Shown piece after piece: positions 34,157 to 42,751 of a stretch of 64,000 nt of DNA. Made by a program: the position numbers and the translations under genes. Source of the stretch: Algoriphagus sp. AGSA1 (GTDB lineage: Bacteria; Bacteroidota; Bacteroidia; Cytophagales; Cyclobacteriaceae); the NCBI RefSeq assembly GCF_021390545.1, contig NZ_JAJUWR010000023.1, forward strand, positions 42,682-106,681, written 5' to 3'. Position 1 is the first letter of the stretch; each line of letters opens with the position of its first letter. Under the pieces are notes generated by a model that was not told the origin of the DNA, made no database searches, and was given only the letters and a program-made list of their open reading frames with translations.

Positions 34157-34489
34157 CTAGAGTGTTGTAATATCCTTAAGGGTATTCAGTGCCATTGTTA
34201 ATTCCTCATTAGATATTTCTCCCATTTTTTCGATGAGTCTATCCTTCGACAATGAGCGGATATGGAAAACCATCAATTCGGACTCTAGTTTCAAACCATT
34301 CTTTTGAGATGGTTCTAGGATAGGATTTCCCTGATAGTTTTTGACTTTGGAAGTCAAGGGAGCAGTAATCACCACCTTTAGGAATTTATTCATCAGGTTC
34401 CCACTAAGAATGACAACCGGCCTTCTGCCGGCTTGCTCGGATCCTATCAAAGGATTGAGATCGGACATCCAGATCTCACCTTGCCTCAT
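34157..34489 (-). CDS. MazF/PemK-type toxin, mRNA endonuclease
   Basis: A 110-residue type II toxin. The N-terminus RQGEIWMSDLNPLIGSEQAGRRPVVILS is the classical PemK/MazF start (shortened: GEIWMSDLNP and GRRPVVILS), forming the conserved loop and catalytic Arg. ITAPLTSKVK carries the second active-site segment (Thr), followed by ELMVFHIRSLSKDRL. These enzymes cleave single-stranded RNA at short motifs and stop growth when the antitoxin is lost. It overlaps the antitoxin gene by 14 bases and lies downstream of it. It appears intact. Confidence 0.93.
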   Translation of the reverse strand: MRQGEIWMSDLNPLIGSEQAGRRPVVILSGNLMNKFLKVVITAPLTSKVKNYQGNPILEPSQKNGLKLESELMVFHIRSLSKDRLIEKMGEISNEELTMALNTLKDITTL

Positions 34490-34718
34490 CTTCGATTTGC
34501 TTCAGGTAATTGCCCATCCCTTCTTCCGCCACTAGGAGTATATCATCATCTTGGGCTGCCTGCTTATATGATTTGACATATTCAGCTCTCTTGAGATGGT
34601 CGAGGTAGAGGTTGAGGGCATTTTCTACCAGCTTGTTTTTTGGTAGAGAAAGCTTCTTGGCGTAATCCGCAAGCCGCTGAAGAAGATCAGCAGGTAGTGT
34701 ACTAGTGTAAGTGGCCAT
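34476..34718 (-). CDS. Ribbon-helix-helix antitoxin of the MazF/PemK pair
   Basis: An 80-residue protein. The N-terminal half (ATYTSTLPADLLQRLADYAKKL) has the ribbon-helix-helix layout of CopG/MetJ-type DNA-binding antitoxins: one strand, then LPKNKLVENALNLYLDHL as the second helix. The C-terminal 30 acidic residues (AAQDDDILLVAEEGMGNYL) would wrap the toxin. It precedes and overlaps the toxin gene, the standard order for this type. An inverted repeat overlapping its promoter (34726-34748) is a likely site for autoregulation. Confidence 0.9.
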   Translation of the reverse strand: MATYTSTLPADLLQRLADYAKKLSLPKNKLVENALNLYLDHLKRAEYVKSYKQAAQDDDILLVAEEGMGNYLKQIEDEAR

Positions 34719-34725
34719 TGTGTTT

Positions 34726-34748
34726 TATATTTATGATTCACAAATATA
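34726..34748 (-). promoter_or_regulatory. Promoter with overlapping operator for the toxin-antitoxin pair
   Basis: On the minus strand TATATTTG (34748-34741) is a perfect -7 box. It forms one arm of an inverted repeat, TATATTT - 9 bases - AAATATA, ending 8 bases before the antitoxin ATG. A dimeric RHH antitoxin bound here would block transcription. The operator role is inferred. Confidence 0.6.
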
Positions 34749-34787
34749 ATCTATTGGATTCAGACTATCAATCTTGTTCTCAGTATT

Positions 34788-35597
34788 TTACAATATCCCC
34801 TCAAATTTAAAATATTGCTCTTCCCATTTTATTGAAGTTGGTTTCTCCTCAAAAAGCCCAAAAACAGAAGAACCGGAACCTGACATGGCGGCATAGTAAG
34901 CTCCACTTTCATAGAGCTTGTTTTTTATTGCTGCGATCTCAGGATGGCTTGGGAAAACACTTACTTCGAAATCATTCACCAACTCATCTTTCCATCGCGC
35001 TTTATCCGCTAAAATCTCCTCTAGTTTACCCGCCGGTTTTTTGGGAGTGACACCAGCATATGCTTCTTTGGTGCCAATATGAATCCCAGGGTTGATCAGG
35101 ACCAGATAAGTTCCTTTCAGGTCTAACTCTACAGGTTCTAATATCTCGCCTCGGCCTCTGGCTATTTTTGGTATGTTCTCAATAAAAAATGCGCAATCAC
35201 TTCCAAGTTGAGCCGCGTATTCTTCCAGGAAAAAATCATCCAAGATCAGGTCAAAAAGATTGTTCATCATGGTAAGTGCAAAAGCCGCATTTGCCGAGCC
35301 GCCACCAAGACCTGCGCCCATTGGGATGTTTTTATGCAAATGAATGCTTATATGGGGGAGGTTTGGAAAGTCTTTTTTCAGCAAGTGATAGGCCTTTAGG
35401 ATGAGATTTTCCTTGGGGTCACCAGGGATTTCCAATCCGGTAGCAGAAAATGTGGTTTTTTTGGAGTCCACGATCATTTCTAGGGCATCCACCAATGGAA
35501 TTGGTACCATGCAGCTCTCTATTTCATGGTATCCATCTCTTCTTTTGGCGGTAATGTGAAGTCCTAAATTGATCTTTGCGTTTGGAAATGAAATCAT
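34788..35597 (-). CDS. ispE: 4-diphosphocytidyl-2-C-methyl-D-erythritol kinase
   Basis: A 269-residue GHMP-family kinase of the MEP isoprenoid pathway, which phosphorylates CDP-ME at the 2-hydroxyl. The N-terminal ISFPNAKINLGLHITAKR has the conserved Lys and Asn, the glycine-rich ATP loop is IPMGAGLGGGSANAA (about residues 91-105), and the C-terminal motif MSGSGSSVFGLF closes the fold. ATG 35597 gives the usual N-terminus; ATG 35603, two codons upstream, is possible. A -7 box at 35615-35622 excludes the longer frame starting at 35681. Confidence 0.95.
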   Translation of the reverse strand: MISFPNAKINLGLHITAKRRDGYHEIESCMVPIPLVDALEMIVDSKKTTFSATGLEIPGDPKENLILKAYHLLKKDFPNLPHISIHLHKNIPMGAGLGGGSANAAFALTMMNNLFDLILDDFFLEEYAAQLGSDCAFFIENIPKIARGRGEILEPVELDLKGTYLVLINPGIHIGTKEAYAGVTPKKPAGKLEEILADKARWKDELVNDFEVSVFPSHPEIAAIKNKLYESGAYYAAMSGSGSSVFGLFEEKPTSIKWEEQYFKFEGIL

Positions 35598-35614
35598 TGG
35601 CATAAATGTTTGAT

Positions 35615-35622
35615 CAAAAATA
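35615..35622 (-). promoter_or_regulatory. Probable -7 promoter element for ispE
   Basis: Reads TATTTTTG on the minus strand, 11 to 17 bases before the candidate ispE start codons. Confidence 0.5.
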
Positions 35623-35937
35623 AGATAAAAAAGCAGGAGAAGTGAAGCTTTTGGTAATTGAGAATTTTGTAAAAAAAACACTAATTATTGAAGTAAATGT
35701 GGTATATCATTTTTCTTGTTAAAAAAAAGAGAATAACTTTTGTTAAAATTTAAAGAAACTCGAAATCAGTACAAAATTTTGGAAATTGAAAAAATAGACA
35801 AATCATTTCTTGAAAATGAGGAAAAAAATGAGGTGTTTATGGATTTTAATTTTGAAAAAATAAATTTTGCATACATTTTTTATCTGAGAAAGTTGAAATT
35901 TGTAAAATTAAATATTGTAAGTGTGAAAATTCGGTTT
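35623..35937. other. AT-rich divergent spacer between ispE and the ilv leader
   Basis: About 315 very AT-rich bases (many A runs) without a supported gene. One open frame on the plus strand (35740-35940, TTG start, 66 residues rich in Lys, Phe and Ile) is probably chance, as it ends in the ilv promoter. The segment may act as an A-tract-rich upstream region for the operon. Confidence 0.5.
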
Positions 35938-35945
35938 TAAGTTTG
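35915..35945 (+). promoter_or_regulatory. Probable promoter of the ilv-leu operon
   Basis: TAAGTTTG at 35938-35945 matches the -7 consensus. TTG at 35915-35917 lies 20 bases upstream as a candidate -33 box. Transcription would start near 35952, giving a leader of about 35 bases before the leader peptide. Confidence 0.55.
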
Positions 35946-35986
35946 TCATACAATTCCCCAGCGGATAGGAAGAAACCAGAACATCT

Positions 35987-36037
35987 ATGTATAAAGTAGT
36001 CATTTTGCTAAGCGTCATTATTCTCATTGGATTCTAA
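35987..36037 (+). CDS. Branched-chain amino acid leader peptide
   Basis: A 16-codon frame encodes MYKVVILLSVIILIGF and stops with TAA 36035-36037. Ten of sixteen residues are Ile (4), Leu (3) or Val (3), the end products of the operon that follows. A purine-rich GGAAGAAA lies 11 bases before the ATG. The stop codon is one base from the 5' arm of an antiterminator. Slow translation when Ile-, Leu- or Val-tRNA is scarce would leave that arm free. This is the layout of the enterobacterial ilv and leu leaders. A hydrophobic peptide this short could also occur by chance, but the combination with the RNA structures makes that unlikely. Confidence 0.85.
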   Translation: MYKVVILLSVIILIGF

Positions 36038-36038
36038 T

Positions 36039-36114
36039 GTGAGGCACTAGACTATTATTTATAATGAAATAAAAAACATCTAAAGTGCCTCACTGAACTG
36101 AGGCACTTTTTTTT
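36039..36114 (+). terminator. Attenuator: antiterminator arm plus intrinsic terminator of the ilv-leu operon
   Basis: The terminator stem AAAGTGCCTCA (36082-36092) with TGAGGCACTTT (36099-36109) has a 6-base loop and is followed by a T run to 36114, sixteen bases before ilvD. Upstream, GTGAGGCACT (36039-36048), which starts two bases after the leader stop codon, is perfectly complementary over 10 bases to AGTGCCTCAC (36084-36093), the 5' arm of the terminator. The two pairings exclude each other. A ribosome at the leader stop would cover 36039-36048 and allow termination; a ribosome stalled on the Ile/Leu/Val codons would allow the antiterminator. Confidence 0.88.
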
Positions 36115-36129
36115 ATACCCTAAATAAAT

Positions 36130-37809
36130 ATGACCCTTAAAAAGCACAGTTGGGAAATAAGTGACAATCCCGAGCATCCGGCAGGTATGGCCATGCTGTA
36201 TGCTACAGGTATGAGTGACAAAAAGATGAAACAGCCTTTTGTAGGGATAGCCAGTTGTGGTTATGAAAGCAATCCCTGCAATATGCACCTGAACGACTTC
36301 GCCGGTCTGATCAAAACGTCCTCACAGGAATATGATCTGACCGGTTTGGTTTTTAACACTATCGGTATATCTGATGGCACTACCATGGGGACTTTGGGTA
36401 TGCGTTATTCTTTGGTGTCCAGAGAAGTAATTGCGGATTCTATCGAATCATTTATCATAGGTCACTCTTTTGATGGCTGCGTCTCTGTGGCTGGCTGTGA
36501 CAAAAATATGCCTGGTGCGCTTATGGGCATGATCCGTACGAATAGACCAGGTATATTGGTGTATGGCGGGACTATCGCCTCAGGCAATTATAAGGGGGAA
36601 AAACTGAATATAGTATCTGCCTTCGAGGCATTTGGTAAGCGTGTGAACGGGAATATCTCGGATGAGGATTACGATGGAGTGATCCGCAATGCATGTCCTG
36701 GCCAAGGTGCCTGTGGAGGAATGTACACCGCTAATACCATGTCTTCGGCCATAGAGGCGATGGGTATGTCTCTTCCGTATTCCTCATCTTATCCTGCCAA
36801 CTCACCTGAGAAATTGCGGGAATGCCGTGAGGTAAATAAATACATGCGGATACTTCTGGAAAAAGACATCAAACCAAGTGATATCATCACCAGAAAAAGC
36901 ATAGAAAACGCAGTTACGGTGGCAATTGCATTGGGAGGCAGCACCAATGCGGTAATGCATATCATCGCCATAGCCAGGACTGCTGGAGTGGATTTTACGA
37001 TTCAGGATTTTAAAGCTATAAATGCCAAAACCCCCATGATCGGGGATTTCAAACCATCTGGGAAATTCATGATGGAAGATCTTCATGAGCAGGGTGGGGT
37101 TCCTGCATTTATGAAATACATGTTGCAGAACGGGTTTCTTCATGGGGATTGCCTTACGGTGACTGGCAAAACTTTGGAGGAAAATCTAGAAAATATAGAG
37201 CCTGTCATAGTTTCTATGGTGAATGTGATCCATCCGTTAGAGACACCTATCAAAACATCAGGTCACTTGTGTATCTTAGATGGCAATCTAGCTCCTGAAG
37301 GTGCTGTGGCCAAAATCACAGGTAAGGAAGGAAATGCATTTACGGGGCCGGCGCATGTGTTTGATTCCGAACAGGAGGCCAATGATGCGATTCGTGATCA
37401 TAAGGTGAAAAAAGGAGAAGTCCTTGTCATCCGCAACATAGGGCCAAAGGGAGGCCCGGGCATGCCAGAAATGCTAAAGCCGACTTCTATGATCATAGGT
37501 GCGGGTCTTGGGGCAGATGTGGCCTTGATTACAGATGGAAGATTCTCAGGTGGTACACACGGATTTGTTGTGGGGCACGTCACTCCCGAGGCTTGGTGCG
37601 GAGGTCCGATTGGGCTGGTTAAAAATGGGGATATCATTACGATAGATGCAGACAATCTTAAGCTATCCGTGGACGTGTCAGAGGAGGAACTTGCAGAACG
37701 TAAAAGATCTTGGAAGCAACTGGACATTTCTCATCTGCAAGGAACATTAAAGAAGTACAATAAACTTGTTGCAACTGCATCAGAAGGTTGCGTAACTGAT
37801 AAATTCTAG
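36130..37809 (+). CDS. ilvD: Dihydroxy-acid dehydratase
   Basis: A 559-residue Fe-S dehydratase, the third step of valine and isoleucine synthesis (dihydroxy acid to 2-keto acid). Cysteines of the cluster are in VGIASCGYESNPCN-like sequence near residue 45, VAGCDKNMPG near 120 and ACPGQGACGGMYTANTMSS near 190. GRFSGGTHGFVVGHVTPEA near the C-terminus is the family signature. It is the first structural gene of the operon, right after the attenuator. Four bases separate it from ilvB. Confidence 0.97.
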   Translation: MTLKKHSWEISDNPEHPAGMAMLYATGMSDKKMKQPFVGIASCGYESNPCNMHLNDFAGLIKTSSQEYDLTGLVFNTIGISDGTTMGTLGMRYSLVSREVIADSIESFIIGHSFDGCVSVAGCDKNMPGALMGMIRTNRPGILVYGGTIASGNYKGEKLNIVSAFEAFGKRVNGNISDEDYDGVIRNACPGQGACGGMYTANTMSSAIEAMGMSLPYSSSYPANSPEKLRECREVNKYMRILLEKDIKPSDIITRKSIENAVTVAIALGGSTNAVMHIIAIARTAGVDFTIQDFKAINAKTPMIGDFKPSGKFMMEDLHEQGGVPAFMKYMLQNGFLHGDCLTVTGKTLEENLENIEPVIVSMVNVIHPLETPIKTSGHLCILDGNLAPEGAVAKITGKEGNAFTGPAHVFDSEQEANDAIRDHKVKKGEVLVIRNIGPKGGPGMPEMLKPTSMIIGAGLGADVALITDGRFSGGTHGFVVGHVTPEAWCGGPIGLVKNGDIITIDADNLKLSVDVSEEELAERKRSWKQLDISHLQGTLKKYNKLVATASEGCVTDKF

Positions 37810-37813
37810 ACCC

Positions 37814-39508
37814 ATGAAGGATTCGATGATCAGAGGGGCTGACATTGTTGTCAGATCACTTATTGCCGAGAATGCCGAAATCATTTTCGGATATCCCGGA
37901 GGAGCTATTATGCCGGTTTATGATGCCTTACATGACTATCATGACCGGTTGAGGCATGTGCTTACCCGGCATGAGCAAGGAGCGATCCATGCCGCACAGG
38001 GTTACGCTAGAGTCTCGGGAAAAGTAGGTGTCTGTTTGGCTACTTCCGGGCCTGGTGCTACCAATCTGATTACGGGGATGGCTGATGCCCAGATTGACAG
38101 CACTCCTTTGGTGTGTATTACCGGGCAGGTAGCCTCACATCTGTTAGGTACTGATGCCTTTCAGGAGACTGATGTGGTGGGGCTGTCTATGCCAGGGACT
38201 AAATGGAATATACAGGTACGCCGTGTGGAGGATATTGCACCTGCTATAGCCAAGGGGTTTTATATAGCCAGAACCGGGAGACCGGGGCCCGTATTGATCG
38301 ATATTACCAAGGATGCCCAGGTAGATTTTGGGAAATTCAATTACGAGGCCTGTAAAGGATTCAGATCATATAGGACACATATCCCTGTAGAGAAAACAGC
38401 TATACAGGAAGCTTCTTTTCTAATCAATATGGCCAAGAGACCTTATTTATTGTTTGGTCAGGGAGTTGTGTTGGGACAGGCAGAAGCTGAGTTGAAAGCG
38501 TTTTTGGAAAAATCCGGCATACCTGCGGCCTGTACTTTGTTGGGTTCGGGCGCATTGTCAGAAGATCACCCAAATTATGTAGGGAAACTTGGGATGCATG
38601 GCAATTATGCCCCAAATTTGCTGACGAATCAATGCGATGTTTTGATCGCGGTGGGGATGAGATTTGATGATCGGGTCACAGGAGACCTAAAGCGCTATGC
38701 CAAGCAGGCAAAAGTGATCCATCTGGAGCTGGATCCTGCGGAGATCAATAAAAATGTGAAGTGTGAGGTAGCGGTATTGGGGAGTTGTAAGGATAGCCTG
38801 GCATTATTGACTGGGGCGGTGAATGAAAATTCCTACCCGGAATGGATGGCTAAGTTTAAAACGCTGGCCGACCAGGAGAGAGCCACGGTAATCGATCCTG
38901 ATCTTACTCCTACCAAACCTGGGTTGACCATGGGTGAGGTGATCTTCCAGATCAATAAATATAAAGCTGATGATGCGGTATTAGTGACTGACGTAGGGCA
39001 GCACCAGATGATCTCCTGGAGGTATTTCAACTACAAGAAACCAAGGACGCAGGTAACTTCCGGCGGACTGGGTACCATGGGATTTGCGTTGCCTGCGGCA
39101 CTTGGAGCTCAGATGTACGATTTCTCCCGACAGGTGGTGTGCGTAGTGGGAGATGGAGGTATCCAGATGACCATTCAGGAGTTGGGCACTATCATGCAGA
39201 CTAAGGCTCCCGTGAAGATTGTTTTGCTCAACAACAATTTTCTGGGAATGGTGAGACAGTGGCAGCAGATGTTTTTTGATAAACGCTACTCATTTACCGA
39301 ACTTGACAATCCTGATTTCATCAAAATAGCTGAAGCATATAATATTCAAGCTCAGAAAGTGACCGAACGAGGTGATTTGCAGGAGGCGATAGAAGATATG
39401 CTGATTCACGATGGCCCTTATTTCCTCGAAGTGGTAGTCGAAAAAGAAGATAATGTGTTTCCAATGATTGCCACTGGATGTTCAGTGGAAGAGGTTAGAC
39501 TTAGCTAA
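37814..39508 (+). CDS. ilvB: Acetolactate synthase, large (catalytic) subunit
   Basis: A 564-residue thiamine-diphosphate enzyme that joins pyruvate with pyruvate or 2-oxobutyrate, the first committed step. The catalytic Glu lies in RHEQGAIHAAQGYAR (about residues 54-68). The central FAD/DHS-like domain follows, and the ThDP motif starts VVGDGGIQMTIQELGT and continues to LNNNFLGMVRQWQQMF. It needs the small subunit encoded next (9-base gap) for full activity and valine feedback. Confidence 0.96.
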   Translation: MKDSMIRGADIVVRSLIAENAEIIFGYPGGAIMPVYDALHDYHDRLRHVLTRHEQGAIHAAQGYARVSGKVGVCLATSGPGATNLITGMADAQIDSTPLVCITGQVASHLLGTDAFQETDVVGLSMPGTKWNIQVRRVEDIAPAIAKGFYIARTGRPGPVLIDITKDAQVDFGKFNYEACKGFRSYRTHIPVEKTAIQEASFLINMAKRPYLLFGQGVVLGQAEAELKAFLEKSGIPAACTLLGSGALSEDHPNYVGKLGMHGNYAPNLLTNQCDVLIAVGMRFDDRVTGDLKRYAKQAKVIHLELDPAEINKNVKCEVAVLGSCKDSLALLTGAVNENSYPEWMAKFKTLADQERATVIDPDLTPTKPGLTMGEVIFQINKYKADDAVLVTDVGQHQMISWRYFNYKKPRTQVTSGGLGTMGFALPAALGAQMYDFSRQVVCVVGDGGIQMTIQELGTIMQTKAPVKIVLLNNNFLGMVRQWQQMFFDKRYSFTELDNPDFIKIAEAYNIQAQKVTERGDLQEAIEDMLIHDGPYFLEVVVEKEDNVFPMIATGCSVEEVRLS

Positions 39509-39517
39509 ACCAACCCT

Positions 39518-40018
39518 ATGAAGCGATATACTATATTCGTTATTACCGAGAATTTCATCGGTATCCTTAACCGCATCACCATTATTTTTACCCGGAGAGG
39601 TATCAATATTGATGCACTTACAGCATCTGAAAGCCGGCTGGAAGGTATCCACCGGATTACCATAGAGGTGACGGCCTCTGAAGACACGGTCATTCAGCTG
39701 GTCAATCAGATCGAGAAAATCATAGATGTGATCAAGGCTTTTTACCATGAAGATGAAAGTGTGGTCTATCAGGAAATCGCCTTGTATAAAATCCCGGTTT
39801 CACGTCTTGATGGGGGGCTGGAGAAAATCATCCGACAGCACAATGCAAAAATCATTGCAGCGGAACCTGATTTTGTGGTGTTGGAACTGACAGGCCATAA
39901 GGAGCAAACACAGGAATTACTTGAGATACTGAAAGGGTACGGGCTTCTGGAATTTGCCAGGTCAGGTAGGGTCGCTGTAGCCAAAAGAATGCTGACAATC
40001 GACAGTTTTGTCAAATAA
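39518..40018 (+). CDS. ilvN: Acetolactate synthase, small (regulatory) subunit
   Basis: A 166-residue regulatory subunit. Residues 1-80 form an ACT domain (YTIFVITENFIGILNRITII and GINIDALTASES), which in this family binds valine. The C-terminal part (about 85-160) matches the ALS_ss_C domain that contacts and activates the large subunit. The order ilvB-ilvN is the common one. A 158-base spacer with a repeat element separates it from ilvC. Confidence 0.94.
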   Translation: MKRYTIFVITENFIGILNRITIIFTRRGINIDALTASESRLEGIHRITIEVTASEDTVIQLVNQIEKIIDVIKAFYHEDESVVYQEIALYKIPVSRLDGGLEKIIRQHNAKIIAAEPDFVVLELTGHKEQTQELLEILKGYGLLEFARSGRVAVAKRMLTIDSFVK

Positions 40019-40081
40019 TTATAAACCAATGAAGGATTCCTCCGGAACCTATTGAACACTAGTAATAAATTTTAAAAAATC

Positions 40082-40179
40082 ATGAAATCAAGCATGGCAT
40101 GAGCGTCATACGAGAGTGTGATTATCAGCCATGCGAGATTCCATCTGACCATCGAAAATCAAAATATAAAAAACAGATG
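40082..40179 (+). repeat. Intergenic repeat element, copy B (before ilvC)
   Basis: Starts ATGAAATCAAGCATG, contains TGATTAT, TGCGAGATTCCAT and TGACCAT in the same order as copy A at 32076-32169, and ends at the ilvC start codon. It lies inside an operon, in the largest gap (158 bases) of the ilv-leu cluster. Confidence 0.6.
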
Positions 40180-41220
40180 AAATTAAAATTCGGCTCAACA
40201 GAAGAAAACGTAGTAACTAGGGAAGAATTCCCACTGGAAAAAGCTAGAGAAGTACTCAAGGATGAAGTGATCGCAGTATTGGGTTATGGCGTGCAAGGTC
40301 CAGGTCAAGCTCTCAACTTGAAAGACAACGGTTTCAACGTGATCGTAGGCCAGCGTAAAGGCTCCAAGACCTGGGACAAAGCCGTAGCTGACGGATGGGT
40401 GCCTGGAGAGACACTTTTCGAATTGGAAGAGGCGTGTGAGAAAGGAACAATCCTTCAATTCCTTCTATCTGATGCGGGCCAGATTGCTCTTTGGCCAACT
40501 GTGAAAAAACACCTTACACCAGGCAAAGCACTATACTTCTCACATGGTTTTGGTGTGACTTATAAGGAGAAAACAGGTATCATTCCTCCAGCGGATGTAG
40601 ATGTGATCTTAGTGGCTCCAAAAGGTTCCGGTACTTCGTTGAGAAGAATGTTTGTAGAAGGCAGGGGACTGAACTCATCTTATGCAATCTATCAAGACGG
40701 AACTGGTAAGGCTAAAGACCGTGTTATAGCTCTTGGAATAGGTGTAGGCTCAGGCTATTTATTTGAGACGGATTTCTACCGTGAGGTAACGTCTGATTTG
40801 ACAGGTGAAAGAGGTACCTTGATGGGTGCAATTCAGGGTATATTTGCAGCACAGTATGAGGTGTTGAGATCAAATGGACATAGTCCTTCCGAAGCATTTA
40901 ATGAAACCGTGGAAGAATTGACCCAATCATTGATGCCCTTAGTAGCTGAAAATGGGATGGATTGGATGTATGCCAACTGTTCCACTACTGCTCAGCGTGG
41001 TGCGTTGGACTGGTGGAAGCCATTCAGAGATGCTACCAAGCCCGTATTTGAAGAATTGTATAACTCTGTGAAAACAGGTCAGGAGGCTCAGAAGTCAATT
41101 GACTCAAACTCCAAAGAAGATTACCGAGTAAAACTGGAAGCTGAATTGAAAGAATTGAGAGATTCTGAGATGTGGCAGGCAGGTGCTGTCGTCCGTCAGT
41201 TGAGACCAGAAAATAATTAA
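40177..41220 (+). CDS. ilvC: Ketol-acid reductoisomerase
   Basis: A 347-residue NADPH-linked enzyme that isomerises and reduces acetolactate. The Rossmann motif is VLGYGVQGPGQALNLKDNG, with the cofactor-phosphate loop VGQRKGSKTWDKA. LVAPKGSGTSLRRMFVEGRG and the knotted C-terminal domain with ETDFYREVTSDLTGERGTLMG (shortened) hold the metal-binding Asp and Glu residues. The GPG in place of the usual GHA in the nucleotide loop is, as far as I recall, normal for Bacteroidota. ATG 40177 is used rather than the upstream ATG 40099, which lies in the repeat element. Confidence 0.95.
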   Translation: MKLKFGSTEENVVTREEFPLEKAREVLKDEVIAVLGYGVQGPGQALNLKDNGFNVIVGQRKGSKTWDKAVADGWVPGETLFELEEACEKGTILQFLLSDAGQIALWPTVKKHLTPGKALYFSHGFGVTYKEKTGIIPPADVDVILVAPKGSGTSLRRMFVEGRGLNSSYAIYQDGTGKAKDRVIALGIGVGSGYLFETDFYREVTSDLTGERGTLMGAIQGIFAAQYEVLRSNGHSPSEAFNETVEELTQSLMPLVAENGMDWMYANCSTTAQRGALDWWKPFRDATKPVFEELYNSVKTGQEAQKSIDSNSKEDYRVKLEAELKELRDSEMWQAGAVVRQLRPENN

Positions 41221-41240
41221 TATAAAAACCCCCAAGAATT

Positions 41241-42749
41241 ATGAGTGAGAAGCTATGGATATTTGACACTACCCTAAGAGATGGGGAGCAAGTACCCGGG
41301 TGTCAGCTGAATACCCAGGAGAAAATTGTGGTAGCAAAAGCACTGGAAGAACTAGGCGTGGATATAATCGAAGCTGGTTTTCCTATTTCGAGTCCAGGAG
41401 ACTTTAATTCTGTCCTCGAAATTTCAAAGGCAGTTTCCAACCCGATTATCTGTGCCCTCTCCAGAGCTGTGGAAAAAGATATCGAAGTAGCGGCTCAGTC
41501 CCTCAAATTCGCAAAAAAAGGTAGGATCCATACTGGAATAGGTGTTTCTCCTTACCATATTCAATACAAACTGCGCTCCACCCCTGAGGATATCATTGCT
41601 CGGGGTGTAGCAGCGGTGAAGTTTGCCAAGAGATTTGTAGATGATGTAGAGTTCTATGCAGAAGATGCAGGCCGTGCTGAATCGGACTTTCTGAATAAAA
41701 TCATTGAGGAAGTTATTAAGGCTGGCGCCACCGTTGTCAATATTCCTGATACGACTGGCTATTGTCTTCCTGAACAATACGGGGCTATTATCGCCAGTTT
41801 GAAAAACAATGTTCCAAACATAGATAAAGCAATCATTGCCACGCATTGCCACAATGATCTAGGGATGGCTACGGCCAATACCGTGGCGGGGGTGCAGCAA
41901 GGCGCACGTCAGGTAGAAGTTACCATCAACGGTATCGGAGAAAGAGCTGGAAATACTTCTATGGAGGAAGTAGTGATGGCAATTAAATGCCATAAAAGTA
42001 TTGAAGTCCATACGGAAATCGTCACTCCGAAGATTTATAATACCAGCCGTTTGGTCTCCAAGTTGATGAATATGCCTGTCCAGCCCAATAAAGCAATCGT
42101 GGGAAGAAATGCGTTTGCGCACTCATCTGGCATCCATCAAGATGGTGTGTTAAAGCATAGAGAGAATTACGAAATCATTGATCCTATTGATGTTGGAGTA
42201 GCAGAATCCACAATTGTGTTGACCGCAAGATCCGGAAGGGCAGCCTTGAAACATCACTTGGATGCGTTGGGAGTAGAATTGGAAGGAGATGCACTTCGTG
42301 AAGTATATGAGGAGTTTTTGATACTGGCTGACAACAAACGGGACATTGGCCGAAAAGATCTATTGGGATTAGTAGGTAAGTATGTGGAAGAGTCTAATTT
42401 CATAGAACTTGGAAAAGTGACCTATTCATCCAATGGAGCCATAGAAGCAAAGGTGTCCTTGAAAATAGGAGACCAGGAACACACCTCTACCGCCCATGGC
42501 AATGGCCCGGTAGATGCAGTGCTGAAAGCCATTGAAAAAAGCGCAAAGCCTGCAGTAGAACTCGAAGAATTCCTGATTCAGGCCATTACCCATGGAAGTG
42601 ACGATGTGGCGAAAGTTCACATGAGATTAATCAAAGGAGACAAGCCATACTACGGTTTTGCCTCACATACAGACATCGTATTGGCTTCAGCTCAGGCCTT
42701 TGTAGATGCACTCAATAAAATACCGGTCAAAGAATACGCGACCGCATAA
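41241..42749 (+). CDS. leuA: 2-isopropylmalate synthase
   Basis: A 502-residue Claisen-condensing enzyme that makes 2-isopropylmalate from 2-oxoisovalerate and acetyl-CoA, the entry to leucine. The HMGL-like TIM barrel begins WIFDTTLRDGEQVPG; metal ligands are in the DTTLRDGEQ segment and ATHCHNDLGMATANT. The C-terminal regulatory domain (about 390-500), which binds leucine for feedback inhibition in this family, is present. The gene lies 20 bases after ilvC and 2 bases before leuC. Confidence 0.94.
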   Translation: MSEKLWIFDTTLRDGEQVPGCQLNTQEKIVVAKALEELGVDIIEAGFPISSPGDFNSVLEISKAVSNPIICALSRAVEKDIEVAAQSLKFAKKGRIHTGIGVSPYHIQYKLRSTPEDIIARGVAAVKFAKRFVDDVEFYAEDAGRAESDFLNKIIEEVIKAGATVVNIPDTTGYCLPEQYGAIIASLKNNVPNIDKAIIATHCHNDLGMATANTVAGVQQGARQVEVTINGIGERAGNTSMEEVVMAIKCHKSIEVHTEIVTPKIYNTSRLVSKLMNMPVQPNKAIVGRNAFAHSSGIHQDGVLKHRENYEIIDPIDVGVAESTIVLTARSGRAALKHHLDALGVELEGDALREVYEEFLILADNKRDIGRKDLLGLVGKYVEESNFIELGKVTYSSNGAIEAKVSLKIGDQEHTSTAHGNGPVDAVLKAIEKSAKPAVELEEFLIQAITHGSDDVAKVHMRLIKGDKPYYGFASHTDIVLASAQAFVDALNKIPVKEYATA

Positions 42750-42751
42750 TT

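Noticed and set aside
35740..35940. 66-residue open frame rich in Lys, Phe and Ile before the ilv leader
   Set aside because: TTG start, strong AT bias, no recognisable features, and it ends inside the likely ilv promoter.
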